DNA of 64,000 nt from Rubrivivax gelatinosus IL144 (GCF_000284255.1 NC_017075.1:62001-126000), one strand, 5' to 3'. Positions 21,955 through 32,033 are shown, counted from the first letter of the stretch. Numbers and translations are program-made. Notes: generated from the sequence alone by a model not told the origin.

Positions 21955-24954
21955 ATGCCCGTCCCGCCGCCGCGTGAACGCCTGCCGTTCCCGTACCGCC
22001 CCGAGTCCGAGGCCATCGCCGCCGCGTTGGCGTCGCTGCAAGGCGCGCTCGACTGGCCGCGTGTGATCGAGACCGCCACGCCCTGGGTCGAGCAGGTGCG
22101 CGCCAACCCGGCACCGTTCTGGGCGATGGAGTCGCTGCTGCGCGAGTACCCGATCTCCAGCGCCGAAGGCCTGGCGCTGATGCGCCTGGCCGAAGCCCTG
22201 CTGCGCGTGCCCGACGCCGAGACCGCCGTCGCGCTGACCGCCGACCAGCTCGGCCGCGCCGACTTCGACGGCAGCGGCGACGAAGGCCCGCACAAGATGC
22301 TGGCCAGCCTGTCGGCGAGCGCCATCGCGCTGTCGAAGAAGTTCCTGCCCGGCGCCGAGCAGCCCGCCGGCCTGCTGCAGCGCCTGGGCGCGCGCACCGT
22401 CGTCGCCGCCACCGTGCGTGCGATCCAGCTGCTGGGCCGCCAGTTCGTGCTCGGCCGCAGCATCGACGAGGCGATGAAGGAAGCCGCGGCGCAGCGCAAG
22501 GCGCAGCCGATGCTGCGCTTCAGCTACGACATGCTGGGCGAGGGCGCGCGCACCGAAGACGACGCCGAGCGTTATCTCGCCAGCTACGAGAACGCGATCG
22601 CCGCCATCGCCTCGGGCCGCGCCGAACGCGGGCCGCTGCCGCCGATGGAAGGCGACGGCATCTCGATCAAGCTGTCGGCGCTGTTCTCGCGCTACGAGGA
22701 CGCGCAGCGCGAGCGCGTCTTCGAGACCCTGCTGCCGCGCGTCTGGACGCTGGTCGAACGCGCCGCCGCCGCCAACCTGAACCTGACGATCGACGCCGAG
22801 GAGGTCGACCGCCTGGAGCTCTCGCTGGACGTCTTCGACGCCATCGCCGACCGCATCGCCGCCGCCTTCCCGCAGTGGCAGGGCTTCGGCCTGGCCATGC
22901 AGGCCTACCAGACGCGCGCGCTGGCGGTCATCGACGAGGTCGCCGCGATCGCCCGCCGCCACGGCCTGCGCTTCATGGTCCGCCTGGTCAAGGGCGCCTA
23001 CTGGGACGGCGAGGCCAAACGCGCCCAGGAGCTGGGTCTGCCGGCCTACCCGGTGTTCACGCACAAGCACCACACCGACGTCTCCTACCTGGCCTGCGCG
23101 CGCGCGATGCTGGGCCACGCCGACGTGCTGTACCCGCAGTTCGCCTCGCACAACGCCGGCACCATCGCCGCGATCCTGCAGATGGCGCGTGCCGCCGGCG
23201 TGCCCTTCGAGATGCAGCGCCTGCACGGCATGGGCGAGGGCGTGTACCGCGAGGTGCTCAAGGACGGCAGCATCGCCTGCCGCGTCTACGCCCCGGTCGG
23301 CGAGCACCGCGACCTGCTGGCCTACCTGGTGCGCCGGCTGCTGGAGAACGGCGCCAATTCGTCCTTCGTGCACCAGCTCGCCGACCCGGCGGTGGCGCCC
23401 GCGGAGCTGCTGGCCTCGCCGCTGGCGCCCACGGCGGAGTCCGGCCTGCCGCTGCCGGCGGCGCTGTACGGCCCGACGCGGCCCAACTCCGCTGGTGCCG
23501 ATCTGGCCTGCGAGGCGATGCGTGCGCCGCTGCTGGCCGCCGTCGCCGCGACGCGCGTGCCTGCCGTCGCCGAGGCCCGCCCCGAGGACAGCGCTGCCGC
23601 GATGGCGCGGCTGGCCGCCGGCTTCGGCGCCTGGAGCGCGCGCCCGCTGGCCGAGCGTGCCGGCGCGCTGCGCCGCGCCGCCGACCTGCTCGAAGCGCGC
23701 CTGCCCGAGTACTGCGGCCTGCTCGTCAAGGAAGCGCACAAGACGCTGGGCGACGCCGTCTCCGAGGTGCGCGAGGCCGCCGACTTCTGCCGCTACTACG
23801 CCGAGCAGGCCGAGGCGCGCCTGGGCGAGCAGCTGCTGCCCGGCCCGACCGGCGAGCGCAACACGCTGCGCCTGCACGGCCGCGGCGTCTTCGTCTGCAT
23901 CAGCCCGTGGAACTTCCCGCTGGCGATCTTCGCCGGCCAGGTGGTGGCGGCGCTGGTCGCCGGCAACCCCGTCGCCGCCAAGCCGGCCGAGCAGACGCCG
24001 GCGGTGGCCGCACGTTTCGTCGCCCTGCTGCACGAGGCCGGCGTGCCCGAGGACGCGCTGGCGCTGCTGCACGGCCCCGGCGAGACCGTCGGCGCCGCGC
24101 TGGTGGCCGACGCGCGCACCGCGGGCGTCTGCTTCACCGGCAGCACCCAGGTCGCGCGGCTCATCAACCGCACGCTGGCGGCCAAGGACGGCGCGATCGT
24201 GCCGCTGATCGCCGAGACCGGCGGCCTCAACGCGATGATCGTCGACAGCACCGCGCTGCCCGAGCAGGTGGTCGACGCGGTCGTGCAGAGCGCCTTCCGC
24301 TCGGCCGGCCAGCGCTGCTCGGCGCTGCGCCTGCTGGCGGTGCACGAGAGCGTCGCCGACGGCGTGTTCACGATGCTCGCCGGGGCGATGAAGGAACTCT
24401 CGCTGGGCGACCCGGCGCTGCTGTCCACCGACGTCGGCCCGGTCATCGACGACGAGGCGTTCGCGAATCTGGAGCGCCACGTCGCCCGTCTGCGCGCCGA
24501 AGCGCGCCTCGTCGGCGAGACGCCGGCGCCGGCGGCGCCGGCCGTGCCGCGCCTGGTGGCGCCGGTGGCTTTCGAGATCGGCGCCGTCGAGGACCTGCGC
24601 GAGGAGATCTTCGGCCCGGTGCTGCATCTGCTGCGCTGGAGCGGCGACGTCGAGCAGCTCGTCGCGCGCATCAACGCGCTGGGCTACGGGCTGACGCTGG
24701 GCGTGCAGACGCGCATCGACAGCCGCGCCGAGCGCATCGCGCAGCTGGCGCGCATCGGCAACGTCTACGTCAACCGCAACATCATCGGCGCGGTCGTCGG
24801 CGTGCAGCCTTTCGGTGGCGAAGGGATGTCGGGCACCGGCCCCAAGGCCGGCGGCCCGCACTACCTGTACCGCTTCTGCGCCGAGCAGACGCTGACGGTG
24901 AACACCGCCGCCGCCGGCGGCAACGCCGAGCTGCTGGCCGGGCTGGGCCACTGA
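21955..24954 (+). CDS. putA: Bifunctional proline dehydrogenase/1-pyrroline-5-carboxylate dehydrogenase
   Basis: Oxidises proline to glutamate in two steps, with FAD in the first domain and NAD in the second and with substrate channelling between them. It is 999 residues long. The proline dehydrogenase barrel (about residues 130-440) includes RLVKGAYWDGEAKRAQ and the conserved EMQRLHGMGEG. The aldehyde dehydrogenase domain (about 500-990) has SPWNFPLAIFAGQ, FTGSTQVA, IAETGGLNAMI and the catalytic Cys788 in GQRCSALRL. There is no N-terminal ribbon-helix-helix domain, so it is the short, non-repressor type. ATG 21955 follows CAGGAGAG. Confidence 0.96.
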   Translation: MPVPPPRERLPFPYRPESEAIAAALASLQGALDWPRVIETATPWVEQVRANPAPFWAMESLLREYPISSAEGLALMRLAEALLRVPDAETAVALTADQLGRADFDGSGDEGPHKMLASLSASAIALSKKFLPGAEQPAGLLQRLGARTVVAATVRAIQLLGRQFVLGRSIDEAMKEAAAQRKAQPMLRFSYDMLGEGARTEDDAERYLASYENAIAAIASGRAERGPLPPMEGDGISIKLSALFSRYEDAQRERVFETLLPRVWTLVERAAAANLNLTIDAEEVDRLELSLDVFDAIADRIAAAFPQWQGFGLAMQAYQTRALAVIDEVAAIARRHGLRFMVRLVKGAYWDGEAKRAQELGLPAYPVFTHKHHTDVSYLACARAMLGHADVLYPQFASHNAGTIAAILQMARAAGVPFEMQRLHGMGEGVYREVLKDGSIACRVYAPVGEHRDLLAYLVRRLLENGANSSFVHQLADPAVAPAELLASPLAPTAESGLPLPAALYGPTRPNSAGADLACEAMRAPLLAAVAATRVPAVAEARPEDSAAAMARLAAGFGAWSARPLAERAGALRRAADLLEARLPEYCGLLVKEAHKTLGDAVSEVREAADFCRYYAEQAEARLGEQLLPGPTGERNTLRLHGRGVFVCISPWNFPLAIFAGQVVAALVAGNPVAAKPAEQTPAVAARFVALLHEAGVPEDALALLHGPGETVGAALVADARTAGVCFTGSTQVARLINRTLAAKDGAIVPLIAETGGLNAMIVDSTALPEQVVDAVVQSAFRSAGQRCSALRLLAVHESVADGVFTMLAGAMKELSLGDPALLSTDVGPVIDDEAFANLERHVARLRAEARLVGETPAPAAPAVPRLVAPVAFEIGAVEDLREEIFGPVLHLLRWSGDVEQLVARINALGYGLTLGVQTRIDSRAERIAQLARIGNVYVNRNIIGAVVGVQPFGGEGMSGTGPKAGGPHYLYRFCAEQTLTVNTAAAGGNAELLAGLGH

Positions 24955-24987
24955 GCGCGAGAGGCCTCGCGGCCTCTTGCGCGCGCC

Positions 24988-25764
24988 TCAGTTGAGGTAC
25001 ATCCCGAGGTAGCGCCGGCCGTGGCTGACGACCTCGGGATCGGGGCAGACCTCGAACCACTCGACCATCTGCACACGCGCCTTCTCGCGCCACTCGGCCT
25101 TGTCGCGCAGCACGATGTCCAGCAGCTGCTCGAAGGCGGCGGCGAAGTCGCCGCGGTGGGCGTGCAGCGCGGCCAGCGCGAAACGCGCGTCGAAGTCCTT
25201 CGGGTTGGCGGCGATGCGCGCCGCCAGCGCCGCCGGGTCGCCTGCGGGCGCCTGTGAGGCCAGCGCCAGGCGCTTGAGCAGCTTGGCGTGGCGCTCGTCG
25301 CGCTCGGCTTCGGGGATCGCCTCCAGCAGCGCCTGGGCTTCGGCCAGCGCGCCTTCGCCGAGCAGGGCCTCGGCTTCGTCGAGCGGGCCCCATTGCGGCT
25401 CTTGCTCGGGCTGCTCGTCGGCCGGGCCGAGGTGGCGGTCGAGGAAGGCGCGGATCTGGCCTTCGGGCAGCGCGCCCATGAACTGGTCGACCGGCCGGCC
25501 GCCCGCGAACAGCGTCACCTGCGGAATGCTGCGGATGCCCATCGCCTGCGCGACCTGCGGCGACTCGTCGGTGTTCAGCTTGGCCAGCACGAAGCGGCCG
25601 CCGTAGGCCTGCACCAGCTTCTCGAGGATGGGGCCGAGCGAGCGGCAGGGGCCGCACCACGGCGCCCAGCAGTCCAGCAGCACCGGCACGTCGAGCGAGC
25701 GGTCGAGGACGGCGGTTTCGAAGTCGGCGTCGGAGACGTCGTAGGACAGCGTCGGGGTCGTCAT
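24988..25764 (-). CDS. cnoX: CnoX/YbbN-type thioredoxin with a TPR-like tail
   Basis: A 258-residue protein joining a thioredoxin domain (residues 1-110) to a helical TPR-like tail, as in CnoX/YbbN, a holdase that hands clients to GroEL and DnaK. The active site here is WCGPC at residues 36-40, a full redox pair, whereas E. coli YbbN has lost it (SQHC). It may therefore act as a true disulfide exchanger as well as a chaperone. It is convergent with putA, with a 33 bp gap. Confidence 0.9.
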   Translation of the reverse strand: MTTPTLSYDVSDADFETAVLDRSLDVPVLLDCWAPWCGPCRSLGPILEKLVQAYGGRFVLAKLNTDESPQVAQAMGIRSIPQVTLFAGGRPVDQFMGALPEGQIRAFLDRHLGPADEQPEQEPQWGPLDEAEALLGEGALAEAQALLEAIPEAERDERHAKLLKRLALASQAPAGDPAALAARIAANPKDFDARFALAALHAHRGDFAAAFEQLLDIVLRDKAEWREKARVQMVEWFEVCPDPEVVSHGRRYLGMYLN

Positions 25765-25787
25765 GGCGATCGGATTTGTGCGTTCTG

Positions 25788-26756
25788 CTAGTCGAGCCGG
25801 ACGCCCAGGCGCGTGATCACCGGGCCCCAGCGCTTGATTTCGGCGTCGATCGTACGACGGAAGTCGGCGCCGCTGCCGCCCACCGGCGCGAGGCCTTGCG
25901 CGTCGAGCGCCTGACGCACGGCGGGCTCGCGCAGCACGGCGTTGACGTCGGCGGCGACGCGCGCGATCACCGCCTCGGGCGTGCCCGCCGGCGCCAGCAG
26001 GCCGTTCCAGGCCAGCGACTGCACGGCCGGGTAACCGGCCTCGGCCATCGTCGGCAGCTCGGGCAGCGAGTGCAGACGTTCGGCACCGGTGACGGCCAGC
26101 AGACGCACGCGTCTGGCGCGTGCATGCGGCAGCAGCGCCGGCGCGACCATGAAGCTGGCGTCGGCCTCGCCCTGGGCCACGGCCAGCGCTGCCGGCGGCG
26201 AGCCGTTGTAGGGCACGTGCACGCCGGCGAGGCGGGCCTCGTGCAGGAACAGTTCCATCGTCAGGTGCGCCGAGCTGCCGTTGCCCAGCGACGAGTAGGC
26301 GATGCCGTCGCGGCGCGTGCGCGCCCAGGCGACGAACTCGGCCACCGTGCGTGCCGGCACGCGCTCGGCGTTGACGGCCAGCACGTTGGGCTGCGAGGTC
26401 GTCATCACGATCGGCACCAGGTCGTGTGCCGGGTCGTAAGGCAGGCGGCGGTAGAGGAAGGGCGCGAAGGCCAGCGGGCCGTTGAAGCCGAGCACGAAGC
26501 TGTGGCCGTCGCGCGCCTTGGCCGCAGCGTCGACGCCGATCACGCCGCCGGCCCCCGGCTTGTCGTCGACGACGACCGGCTGGCCCCAGCGTGCCGCCAG
26601 GCGTTCGGCGAGCGCGCGTGCGATCAGGTCCAGCGAGCTGCCGGGGCCGCTGGGCACGATCAGGTGCACCGGGCGGGTGGGCCAGGCCTCGGCGGCGCGG
26701 GCGCCGAACGAGGCGGCCCAGGCGCCCAGGCCGAGCAGGGCGGAGCGGCGTTTCAT
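25788..26756 (-). CDS. Bug-family (TctC-like) periplasmic binding protein
   Basis: A 322-residue tripartite tricarboxylate transporter receptor of the Bug family, abundant in Burkholderiales. The signal peptide MKRRSALLGLGAWAASFGARAAE has a KRR start and may use Sec or Tat. The mature part has WPTRPVHLIVPSGPGSSLDLIARAL, then VVDDKPGAGGVIGVDAAAKA and YSSLGNGSSAHLTMELF. The ligand cannot be told from the sequence. No TctA or TctB membrane genes are adjacent, as is usual for orphan Bug genes. It is upstream of and on the same strand as cnoX, with a 23 bp gap. Confidence 0.88.
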   Translation of the reverse strand: MKRRSALLGLGAWAASFGARAAEAWPTRPVHLIVPSGPGSSLDLIARALAERLAARWGQPVVVDDKPGAGGVIGVDAAAKARDGHSFVLGFNGPLAFAPFLYRRLPYDPAHDLVPIVMTTSQPNVLAVNAERVPARTVAEFVAWARTRRDGIAYSSLGNGSSAHLTMELFLHEARLAGVHVPYNGSPPAALAVAQGEADASFMVAPALLPHARARRVRLLAVTGAERLHSLPELPTMAEAGYPAVQSLAWNGLLAPAGTPEAVIARVAADVNAVLREPAVRQALDAQGLAPVGGSGADFRRTIDAEIKRWGPVITRLGVRLD

Positions 26757-26876
26757 CGCGGTATACCGTTGCTTACCGGGGTCTCGGATCGGAACCTAAG
26801 ATCCTACGGAACCCGGGCCCGCCGCGGCATCCGCCGCGTGCCGGCCCGGTCGTGACGCAAGACAAGGAGAAGACGA

Positions 26877-27536
26877 ATGACCCCACGAGGCACGCTGCGC
26901 ATCGCCGCCGTCGTCGCCGCCGTCGCCGTGCTGGCCGGTTGCGAGAACATGGACGAACGTTCCAAGGGCACGGCCACCGGTGCCGCCATCGGCGCGCTCG
27001 GCGGTGCGGTGCTGAGCAAGGCCACCGGCGGCAAGGCCGGCACGGGCGCCGTCATCGGCGGCGTCGTCGGCGCCGTCGGCGGCAATCTGTGGTCCAAGCG
27101 CATGGAAGACAAACGCCGGGCGATGGAGCAGGCCACCGCCGGCACCGGCATCGACGTCGCGCGCACGCCGGACAACCAGCTGAAGGTCAACGTGCCCAGC
27201 GACCTGTCCTTCGCTGTCGGCCGCTCGGACCTGCAGCCCTCGCTGCGCCCGGTGCTGGACCAGTTCGCCAAGGGCCTGGACCAGACGATGCACGTGCGCA
27301 TCGTCGGCCACACCGACAGCACCGGCAGCGACGCGATCAACGACCCGCTGTCGCTGGCCCGCGCCCGCACCGTGCGCGACTACCTCGAAGACCGGGGCGT
27401 GCCCTCGTCCCGCCTGGAGATCGCCGGCCGCGGCTCGCGCGAGCCGGTGGCCGACAACGGCAGCGACGCCGGCCGCGCCAAGAACCGCCGCGTCGAGATC
27501 TTCCTGAGAGAACCTGAGAGCCCCCAAGCTCGCTGA
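26877..27536 (+). CDS. OmpA-domain lipoprotein with a glycine-zipper segment (YiaD-like)
   Basis: A 219-residue lipoprotein. The signal peptide ends VLAGCEN, with the lipobox LAGC. A glycine-zipper stretch (AAIGALGGAVLSKATGG and VIGGVVGAVGGNLW) precedes an OmpA peptidoglycan-binding domain (DQFAKGLDQTMHVRIVGHTDSTGS to NRRVEIFL). It is probably held in the outer membrane and binds peptidoglycan, like YiaD or Pal relatives. The last residues (SPQAR) are encoded by the start of an intergenic repeat. Confidence 0.88.
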   Translation: MTPRGTLRIAAVVAAVAVLAGCENMDERSKGTATGAAIGALGGAVLSKATGGKAGTGAVIGGVVGAVGGNLWSKRMEDKRRAMEQATAGTGIDVARTPDNQLKVNVPSDLSFAVGRSDLQPSLRPVLDQFAKGLDQTMHVRIVGHTDSTGSDAINDPLSLARARTVRDYLEDRGVPSSRLEIAGRGSREPVADNGSDAGRAKNRRVEIFLREPESPQAR

Positions 27537-27598
27537 CGCTCGCTACCCCCCCAAGGGGGCCGAGCTTGGACGAGAACGGTCCTGTCGGACGGTTCTCG
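27524..27598. repeat. Intergenic repeat with two strong inverted repeats
   Basis: It begins inside the last codons of the OmpA lipoprotein gene. CCAAGCTCG near 27526 is reversed as CGAGCTTGG near 27561, flanking a C-run and G-run. Then CGAGAACGGTCC (27571-27582) pairs with GGACGGTTCTCG (27587-27598) with one mismatch and a 4 nt loop. Such CCCCC-AAGCTCGCT elements recur, from memory, in Burkholderiales genomes. It could act as a bidirectional transcript end. The sequence 27599-27726 holds further GC palindromes and no gene. Confidence 0.6.
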
Positions 27599-27726
27599 CC
27601 TTGCGAGGAGCCGGGCCACTGGCCCGGCGCGGCCTGCAAGGCCGTCCGCCGACGGCCCGGCAGAGCCGGGCCGTGGCGGGAAGCTTGATCGCCGGTGGCG
27701 GGGAGCTTCTCCGGCGCTCGCTGACC

Positions 27727-29001
27727 TCAGGGATACAGGCCGCGTTCTTCGCGGGCCATCAGGATGCGCTCGCACGCCACCGCGAAGGTGGCGGTGCGCA
27801 GCGTGATCTGGTGGCGGTCGGCGGTGTCCCAGATGCGCTTCAAGGCGCCGATCATGATCTTCTCGAGGCGCACGTTGATCTCGTCTTCGGTCCAGAAGAA
27901 CGAACTGAAGTCCTGCACCCACTCGAAGTAGCTGACGGTCACGCCGCCGGCGTTGCAGATCACGTCGGGCACGACCAGCACACCGCGCTCGGCGAGGATG
28001 TCGTCGGCGTCGGGCAGCGTCGGGCCGTTGGCGCCTTCCAGCACGATGCGCGCCTTCAGGCGCTGCGCGCGCGCCGCGGTGATCTGGCCTTCCAGCGCCG
28101 CCGGCACGAGGATGTCGCAGGCCACGTCCCAGAAGCTCTCGCCGTCGGCCGCTTCGCCGCCGCGGAAGCCGCCGACGCCGCCGGTGGCCTTCACGTGCGC
28201 CGTCAGGTCGGCGATGTCCAGGCCCTTGTCGTTGACGATGGTGCCGGTGTGGTCCTGGGCCGCGACGATGCGTCCGCCGGCCTGGGCGAAGAGCTCCGCC
28301 GCCGACGAGCCGACGTTGCCGAAGCCCTGCACCGCGACGCGTGCGCCGTTCAGGTCCAGCCCGAGGCGGCGCGCCGCCTCGCGCCCGGTGACGAAGACGC
28401 CGCGGCCGGTGGCCTTCACGCGGCCCAGCGAGCCGCCGAGGTGGATCGGCTTGCCGGTGACGACGCCGGTCGCGGTGGCGCCGACGTTCATCGAGTACGT
28501 GTCCATCATCCACGCCATGATCTGCGGGTTGGTGTTCACGTCCGGCGCCGGGATGTCCTGCTGCGGGCCGATGATCAGACCGATCTCGCTGGTGTAGCGC
28601 CGCGTCATGCGCTCCAGCTCCTTGTGCGTCAGCTGCTTGGGGTCGACGCGCACGCCGCCCTTGGCGCCGCCGTAGGGCAGGTTGACGGCGGCGTTCTTGA
28701 TGCTCATCCACGCCGACAGCGCCATCACTTCCTCGAGCGTGACGTCGGGGTGGTAGCGCACGCCGCCCTTGCCCGGGCCGCGCGACATGTTGTGCTGCAC
28801 GCGGTAGCCCTCGAAGTGCTCGATGCGGCCGTCGTCCATCTCGATCGGGATGTCGACGATCAGCGCGCGTTTCGGGCGCTTGAGCGTCTCGGCCCAGCGG
28901 GCGAGGTGGCCGAGATAGGGCACGACCCGGTCGACCTGGGCGAGGTAGGTGCCCCAGGGGCTGTGCGGCGTCGGGTGGACGAAGGAAAGCGGTTGCGGCA
29001 T
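27727..29001 (-). CDS. gdhA: Glutamate dehydrogenase
   Basis: Interconverts glutamate with 2-oxoglutarate and ammonia. The protein has 424 residues and matches the catabolic/amphibolic NAD-type family of about 420 residues. Signatures are [18 protein letters not shown] (substrate lysine region), [26 protein letters not shown] and the Rossmann motif [10 protein letters not shown] chose ATG 29001 ([12 protein letters not shown]), preceded by AGGAAG; the frame extends 5' without conservation. The coenzyme preference (NAD or NADP) is not decided by eye. It is divergent from oxyR. Confidence 0.93.
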   Translation of the reverse strand: MPQPLSFVHPTPHSPWGTYLAQVDRVVPYLGHLARWAETLKRPKRALIVDIPIEMDDGRIEHFEGYRVQHNMSRGPGKGGVRYHPDVTLEEVMALSAWMSIKNAAVNLPYGGAKGGVRVDPKQLTHKELERMTRRYTSEIGLIIGPQQDIPAPDVNTNPQIMAWMMDTYSMNVGATATGVVTGKPIHLGGSLGRVKATGRGVFVTGREAARRLGLDLNGARVAVQGFGNVGSSAAELFAQAGGRIVAAQDHTGTIVNDKGLDIADLTAHVKATGGVGGFRGGEAADGESFWDVACDILVPAALEGQITAARAQRLKARIVLEGANGPTLPDADDILAERGVLVVPDVICNAGGVTVSYFEWVQDFSSFFWTEDEINVRLEKIMIGALKRIWDTADRHQITLRTATFAVACERILMAREERGLYP

Positions 29002-29177
29002 CGGAATCTTCCTGGTGGGAGGGTGTCGCGCGGGGCGGCCGTCTCGTGGACGGCTCCCCGGGCGCGCTGGGGGCGACTGTAGGACGCCGTCCGCATCGTG
29101 GGATTCGCGCTGACCCTGGTTTTGCATGCAAATTTCGCATGTCCTCAGGCCTGGGCGCGGCCGGCGACAATCGCACC

Positions 29178-30101
29178 ATGACCCTCACCGAGCTCAAGTA
29201 CATCGTCGCGGTGGCGCGCGAACGGCACTTCGGCCGCGCCGCCGAGGCCTGCTTCGTGTCGCAGCCGACGCTCAGCGTCGCGATCAAGAAGCTGGAGGAG
29301 GAACTCGACGTCAAGCTCTTCGAGCGCGGCGCCAGCGAGGTCAGCGTCACGCCGCTGGGCGAGGAGATCGTGCGCCAGGCGCAGCAGGTCATCGAGCAGG
29401 CGCAGGCCATCCGCGAGATCGCCAAGCGCGGCAAGGACCCGGTCTCCGGCCCGCTGCGCATGGGCGTCATCTACACGATCGGGCCCTACCTGCTGCCCGA
29501 CCTGGTGCGCAGCGCGATCGAGCTCGTGCCGCAGATGCCGCTGATGATCCAGGAGAACTTCACGGTCAAGCTGCTGGAGTCGCTGCGCACCGGCGAGCTC
29601 GACTGCGCGATCATGGCCGAGCCCTTCCCGGACACCGGCATGGCGGTGGCGCCGCTGTACGACGAGCCCTTTCTCGCCGCGGTGCCGCGCAGCCACCCGC
29701 TGGCCGGGCGCGAGAGCGTCAGCGCCGAGGAGCTGAAGACCGAGACCATGCTGCTGCTGGGCACCGGCCACTGCTTCCGTGACCACGTGCTCGAGGTCTG
29801 CCCCGAGTACGCACGCTTCTCCAGCGATGCCGAGGGCATCCGCAAGAGCTTCGAGGGCTCGTCGCTGGAGACGATCAAGTACATGGTCGCCGCCGGCATG
29901 GGCGTCACCGTCGTGCCGCAGCTGTCGCTGCCGGCCGAGCCCGACAAGCACGTCGCCTACATCCCGTTCACCGAACCGGTGCCGACGCGGCGCGTGGTGC
30001 TGGTCTGGCGCCGCACCTTCACGCGCTACGAAGCGATCGCCGCGCTGCGCAACGCGATCTATGCCTGCGCCTTGCCCGGGGTCAAGCGGCTGACCGCCTG
30101 A
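29178..30101 (+). CDS. oxyR: Hydrogen-peroxide-sensing regulator OxyR
   Basis: An LysR-type activator of peroxide defence genes. The 307-residue protein has an N-terminal helix-turn-helix ([23 protein letters not shown]). The two redox cysteines are Cys199 and Cys208 in [12 protein letters not shown], at the same numbers as in E. coli OxyR, so peroxide can form the activating disulfide. ATG 29178 gives [19 protein letters not shown], the normal start. dps, a typical OxyR target, lies about 2 kb downstream. It is divergent from gdhA with 176 bp between. Confidence 0.95.
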   Translation: MTLTELKYIVAVARERHFGRAAEACFVSQPTLSVAIKKLEEELDVKLFERGASEVSVTPLGEEIVRQAQQVIEQAQAIREIAKRGKDPVSGPLRMGVIYTIGPYLLPDLVRSAIELVPQMPLMIQENFTVKLLESLRTGELDCAIMAEPFPDTGMAVAPLYDEPFLAAVPRSHPLAGRESVSAEELKTETMLLLGTGHCFRDHVLEVCPEYARFSSDAEGIRKSFEGSSLETIKYMVAAGMGVTVVPQLSLPAEPDKHVAYIPFTEPVPTRRVVLVWRRTFTRYEAIAALRNAIYACALPGVKRLTA

Positions 30102-30281
30102 GCCGCCGCGCGAGCCTTGCCGCGCCGCGCTTTGCGTGAATTTGGACGATTTGCCGCGCCGTCGCGTCCCTTTTGACACGACGGCGGCACGGCCACGCTC
30201 CTACAGTCCTCGAGAAAACCGACGCCTCGCGGCGGCGTATCAGCCGCGTCCGTCCCAGAACATCAGAGAGGACCGTCCGCC

Positions 30282-31823
30282 ATGCGCGTCAACCTGCCCG
30301 TCACGCAGAAGGAATACGACTATCCGGCCGATGCGTTGATCGTCTCGACGACCGACCCCCAGGGCCGCATCACGCACTGCAACAGCAGCTTCGTCGAAGT
30401 CAGCGGCTACGCCTACGACGAGCTGATGGGTCAGCCGCACAACCTGATCCGCCACCCCGACGTGCCGCCCGAGGCCTTCAAGGACCTCTGGCAGACGATA
30501 GGCCGCGGCCGGCCCTGGACCGGCATCGTCAAGAACCGGCGCCGCAACGGCGACCACTACTGGGTGCGCGCCAACGTCACCCCGGTGATGCACGACGGCA
30601 AGCCGGTGGCCTATCTCTCGGTGCGGCTGAAGCCCACGCGCGAGGAAGTCCAGGCCGCCGAGGCGCTGTACGCCAGGATTGCCGCCGAACGCGAATCGGG
30701 CCGCGCCACCTTCCGTCTGCACGCCGGGCGCGTGCGCTGGGTCGGCTGGCGCGACCTGCCCGGGCGCGTGCACCGCATGTCGCTGGCCACGCGCCTGGCC
30801 ACCGTGATGACGGCGCAGCTCGCGCTGGCGCTGGGCGTCGCCACCGTCGCGCCGCTGCCGGTGGCCGCGGCGGTCGGCATCGCGGCCGTCGCCGTCTCGG
30901 CCTACGGTTTTCGCCGCCACATCCAGCGCCGCCTCGACGAGGCCGAACGTTTCGCCCAGGAGCTGGCCGGCTGCGACCTGACGACCTCGATCGAACACGT
31001 GCACCCGCACCCGCTGAGCGGGCTGACGCGCGCGCTGACGCAGATCCAGCTGAACCTGCGCGCGGCGATCAGCGACGCGCGCCAGGAAGTCGCCGGCACC
31101 GCCAGCGCCACCGCCGGCATCGCGCGCGGCAGCGAGGACCTGTCCAAGCGCACCGAGGCCCAGCACGACGCGCTGCAGAAGACCGCCGCGTCGATGGAGC
31201 AGATCGCCGGCACCGTGCGCCACGCCGCGGCCACCGCCGGCGAGGTGCTGCGCCAGAGCGAGCAGACGGCGACCGTCGCCACCGACGGCGGCCAGGCGAT
31301 GGAGCGCGTCGGCGCGACGATGCAGGCCGTCGAGGCCTCGTCGCGGCGCGTCACCGAGATCGTCCAGATCATCGAAGGCATAGCCTTCCAGACCAATCTG
31401 CTGGCGCTGAACGCCGCCGTCGAGGCGGCCCGCGCGGGCGAGCAGGGCCGCGGCTTCGCCGTCGTCGCCGCCGAGGTGCGGGCACTGGCGCAGCGCAGCG
31501 CCAACGCGGCGCAGGACGTGCGCGGCCTGATCATGGCCTCGGTCGAGCAGGTGGCCGACGGCGCGCGCCAGATGGGCGAGGCCAACGAGACGATCGGCCG
31601 CACCGTCGGCGAGGTGCAGCGCGTCGGCGAGATGATTCAGGCGATCACGCGCGCCGCCGAGGAGCAGTCCTCGGGCATCGAGCAGGTCAACGGCGCGGTC
31701 AGCGAGCTCGGCCGCATGACCGAGGCCAATGCCGAACTCGTGCAGCAGACCGCCACGGCGGTGCAGGCGCTGTACCAGCGCACCGAGACGCTCAAACGTT
31801 CCGTGCAGCTGTTCCGGCTGTAG
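30282..31823 (+). CDS. Aer-like aerotaxis/methyl-accepting chemotaxis protein
   Basis: A 513-residue receptor. The N-terminal PAS domain (about residues 15-120) includes [39 protein letters not shown], the Aer pattern that holds FAD in E. coli. One hydrophobic segment near residues 165-205 forms a short membrane hairpin without a periplasmic domain. The C-terminal signalling domain (about 245-500) has the hairpin tip [24 protein letters not shown]. It should sense the redox or energy state and signal through CheA/CheW. No CheR tail peptide is seen. The 180 bp upstream has no clear sigma-28 promoter. Confidence 0.9.
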   Translation: MRVNLPVTQKEYDYPADALIVSTTDPQGRITHCNSSFVEVSGYAYDELMGQPHNLIRHPDVPPEAFKDLWQTIGRGRPWTGIVKNRRRNGDHYWVRANVTPVMHDGKPVAYLSVRLKPTREEVQAAEALYARIAAERESGRATFRLHAGRVRWVGWRDLPGRVHRMSLATRLATVMTAQLALALGVATVAPLPVAAAVGIAAVAVSAYGFRRHIQRRLDEAERFAQELAGCDLTTSIEHVHPHPLSGLTRALTQIQLNLRAAISDARQEVAGTASATAGIARGSEDLSKRTEAQHDALQKTAASMEQIAGTVRHAAATAGEVLRQSEQTATVATDGGQAMERVGATMQAVEASSRRVTEIVQIIEGIAFQTNLLALNAAVEAARAGEQGRGFAVVAAEVRALAQRSANAAQDVRGLIMASVEQVADGARQMGEANETIGRTVGEVQRVGEMIQAITRAAEEQSSGIEQVNGAVSELGRMTEANAELVQQTATAVQALYQRTETLKRSVQLFRL

Positions 31824-31934
31824 CGGCGCCCGGCGGCGCTATCGCCGCCTTCGAGACGATCAACTGGCCCGCGGCGGCCGCCGCTCGTACGCTGAAGCCG
31901 TCTCCGGTTTTCCGGACCTGGCAAGGAGTACGAG

Positions 31935-32033
31935 ATGAACACGACGCTGAAGCGGCTGCGCAAGGGCCTGGGTGGCGCGATCGTCGCCTTCGGGCTGGCG
32001 GTGCTGGCCAGCGGGCGCTGGCCCATTGCCTGA
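31935..32033 (+). CDS. Possible 32-residue membrane peptide
   Basis: ATG 31935 is preceded by AAGGAG with a six-base gap, an excellent ribosome-binding site. The product starts [14 protein letters not shown] and continues with one hydrophobic helix ([12 protein letters not shown]), giving a cationic N-terminus followed by a membrane segment. It lies between the chemoreceptor and dps in an otherwise empty 290 bp gap. I know no family. A small membrane protein is plausible, but translation has to be shown. Confidence 0.45.
   Translation: MNTTLKRLRKGLGGAIVAFGLAVLASGRWPIA

Noticed and set aside
21877..24951. A 1024-codon minus-strand frame opposite putA
   Set aside because: It is antisense to putA and rich in Arg, Ala and His with no family signature, the usual shadow of a GC-rich gene.
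31832..31849. Terminator after the chemoreceptor gene (GGCGGCG/CGCCGCC)
   Set aside because: The stem is good but only two T residues follow, so it is not reported as a terminator.
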